From Treponema sp. (lineage in GTDB: Bacteria > Spirochaetota > Spirochaetia > Treponematales > Breznakiellaceae), in the NCBI GenBank assembly GCA_031258265.1, contig JAIRNB010000164.1, positions 1-14,399 on the forward strand: a DNA stretch of 14,399 bases, given 5' to 3'. Position 1 is the first letter of the stretch. Every line of letters starts with the position of its first letter. The notes under the pieces are model-generated. The model was given only the letters and a program-made list of their open reading frames with translations, had not been told where the DNA came from and did no database searches. Of the stretch, positions 13,396 to 14,399 are shown piece by piece. The position numbers and the translations under genes were made by a program.

Positions 13396-14338
13396 GATCC
13401 ACTCCTAAAATACTGGAAATTAAGGCCATCCTGATATACATGCCGTATTTAGCCTGCTTAAAATACGCCGCCCGGGGGTCCGCGTCCACTTCCACGGCGA
13501 TCTCGTTGACCCTGGGCAGGGGATGGAGGATGATAAGTTCCTTTTTGGCGGTTTCCATCCTGTCCCTGGTAAGAACATAGGTGTCCTTTAGGCGGATATA
13601 ATCCTCCTCGTTAAAAAAACGTTCCCGCTGGACCCTGGTCATGTACAGCACATCCAGGCCGGGCATGGCTTCCTCCAGACTGCCGGTTTCCCGGTAAGGG
13701 ATGCCCTGCTTTTCCAAAAGCGCCGTGATATACAGGGGAACCCTTAACTCGCCGGGGGAAATGAAAACCATGTTAAGCTTTTCATAGCGGGTCAGGGCCT
13801 TCGCCAGGGAGTGAACCGTGCGGCCAAACTTGAGGTCCCCGCAGAAACCCACCGTAAGGCCCCGTACCGCGTCCCCCAGACCGCCGCCCCTTTTCCCCCG
13901 GAACCGCTTGATGGTCAACAGGTCTGTCAGCGTCTGGGTCGGATGGTGGTGGCCCCCGTCCCCGGCGTTGATCACCGGCACATCCGCGTAACGGGAGGCC
14001 AGCAGGGCCGCCCCCTCCTTGGGATTCCGCATGACGATAAGGTCCGCGTAACAGGCCACCGTCCGTACCGTATCCGCCAAACTCTCCCCCTTGGCGGCGG
14101 AACTGGAACCTGGCTCGGCAAAGCCCAGGCAGCTTCCCCCCAGCCGCAGCATCGCCGCCTCAAAGGAAAGCCGGGTCCGGGTACTCGGTTCAAAAAAAAT
14201 AGCGGCCAGAACCCTGCCCCGGCAGCTTTCCCGCAGACAGGACTTTTCCTCCTCAATCCGCTCGGCAAGGCCGAAAAGATAGTCCATCTCCCCGGTGCTA
14301 AAGTCCCCCGGCTCTATCAGGGATCGCCCTTCAAGCAT
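13388..14338 (-). CDS. pyrB: Aspartate carbamoyltransferase catalytic subunit
   Basis: 316 residues, typical for the family (E. coli 311). It condenses carbamoyl phosphate with aspartate, the committed step of pyrimidine synthesis. The carbamoyl-phosphate loop is FFEPSTRTRLSFE (STRT 52-55), the 80s loop lysine is Lys84 (AAKGESLADT), HPTQ lies at 132-135 within NAGDGGHHHPTQT, and LHPLPR at 271-276. The residue before the catalytic HPTQ is His where E. coli has Gln. ATG 14338 is supported by AGGAGG four bases upstream (14348-14343). The pyrB-first, pyrI-second order and the 8-bp overlap match a holoenzyme with regulatory subunit. The promoter is not in the window. Confidence 0.95.
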   Translation of the reverse strand: MLEGRSLIEPGDFSTGEMDYLFGLAERIEEEKSCLRESCRGRVLAAIFFEPSTRTRLSFEAAMLRLGGSCLGFAEPGSSSAAKGESLADTVRTVACYADLIVMRNPKEGAALLASRYADVPVINAGDGGHHHPTQTLTDLLTIKRFRGKRGGGLGDAVRGLTVGFCGDLKFGRTVHSLAKALTRYEKLNMVFISPGELRVPLYITALLEKQGIPYRETGSLEEAMPGLDVLYMTRVQRERFFNEEDYIRLKDTYVLTRDRMETAKKELIILHPLPRVNEIAVEVDADPRAAYFKQAKYGMYIRMALISSILGVDHA

Positions 14339-14399
14339 CGCCCCTCCTTGTGTATCCCCCGTCAGCGCGGAGGCCCGTCGTGAACCAGCGCAAAAAAAA
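14339..14399. other. Upstream flank of pyrB at the window edge
   Basis: This stretch holds the pyrB ribosome-binding site and ends in an eight-base A run (T run on the minus strand) at 14392-14399. A minus-strand frame ending at TGA 14364-14362 (last residues FFALVHDGPPR) could be the tail of an upstream gene in the same operon, but it is too short to judge. The T run could equally be the tail of a terminator whose stem is outside the window. Confidence 0.3.

Noticed and set aside
12463..13434. 323-codon open frame on the plus strand across pyrF, pyrI and the gap
   Set aside because: It runs opposite to two clearly identified pyrimidine genes and has no recognisable domain.

Overview
The window reads as a chromosomal segment of a spirochaete, most like a Treponema of moderate to high GC. 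That placement is inference. It rests on an archaeal/eukaryal-type PheS in an otherwise bacterial gene set, a Cache-HAMP receptor with hybrid-kinase signalling, and a PyrI-containing aspartate carbamoyltransferase. No phage, insertion sequence, CRISPR array, tRNA or rRNA is visible.

Left part (1-6165, plus strand). The tail of an unidentified gene ends at 140. A noncoding stretch of about 245 bp follows, packed with perfect palindromes and ending in a good promoter (321-349). Three overlapping genes come next: a Cache-HAMP-GAF-like receptor carrying an HPt domain but no kinase domain (386-2788), a diacylglycerol-kinase-family protein whose GGDGT motif reads GGMGT (2785-3756), and a six-TM PAS hybrid histidine kinase with one degenerate and one intact receiver (3743-6136). 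The kinase lacks an HPt and the first gene supplies one, so the trio looks like a split His-Asp-His phosphorelay with a probably dead lipid kinase translated between its halves. A strong hairpin closes the operon. This is the most novel part of the window.

Middle part (6182-9393, minus strand). Three housekeeping-type genes: a membrane-anchored LysM-LysM-M23 envelope peptidase, a bifunctional-nuclease-domain (DUF151) protein with a C-terminal UVR motif, and a trans-polyprenyl diphosphate synthase. Hairpins separate them. The polyprenyl synthase gene is divergent from rlmE with only 18 bp between their start codons, and an extended -10 box in that gap predicts an almost leaderless mRNA.

Right part (9398-14399). 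rlmE (23S rRNA 2'-O-methyltransferase) and the archaeal-type pheS lie on the plus strand. The minus-strand pyrimidine cluster pyrB-pyrI-pyrF enters from the right edge. pyrB and pyrI overlap by 8 bp. A 159-bp gap holding a 10-bp-period tandem repeat separates pyrI from pyrF. pyrF and pheS overlap tail to tail by 20 bp. pheT is not in the window.
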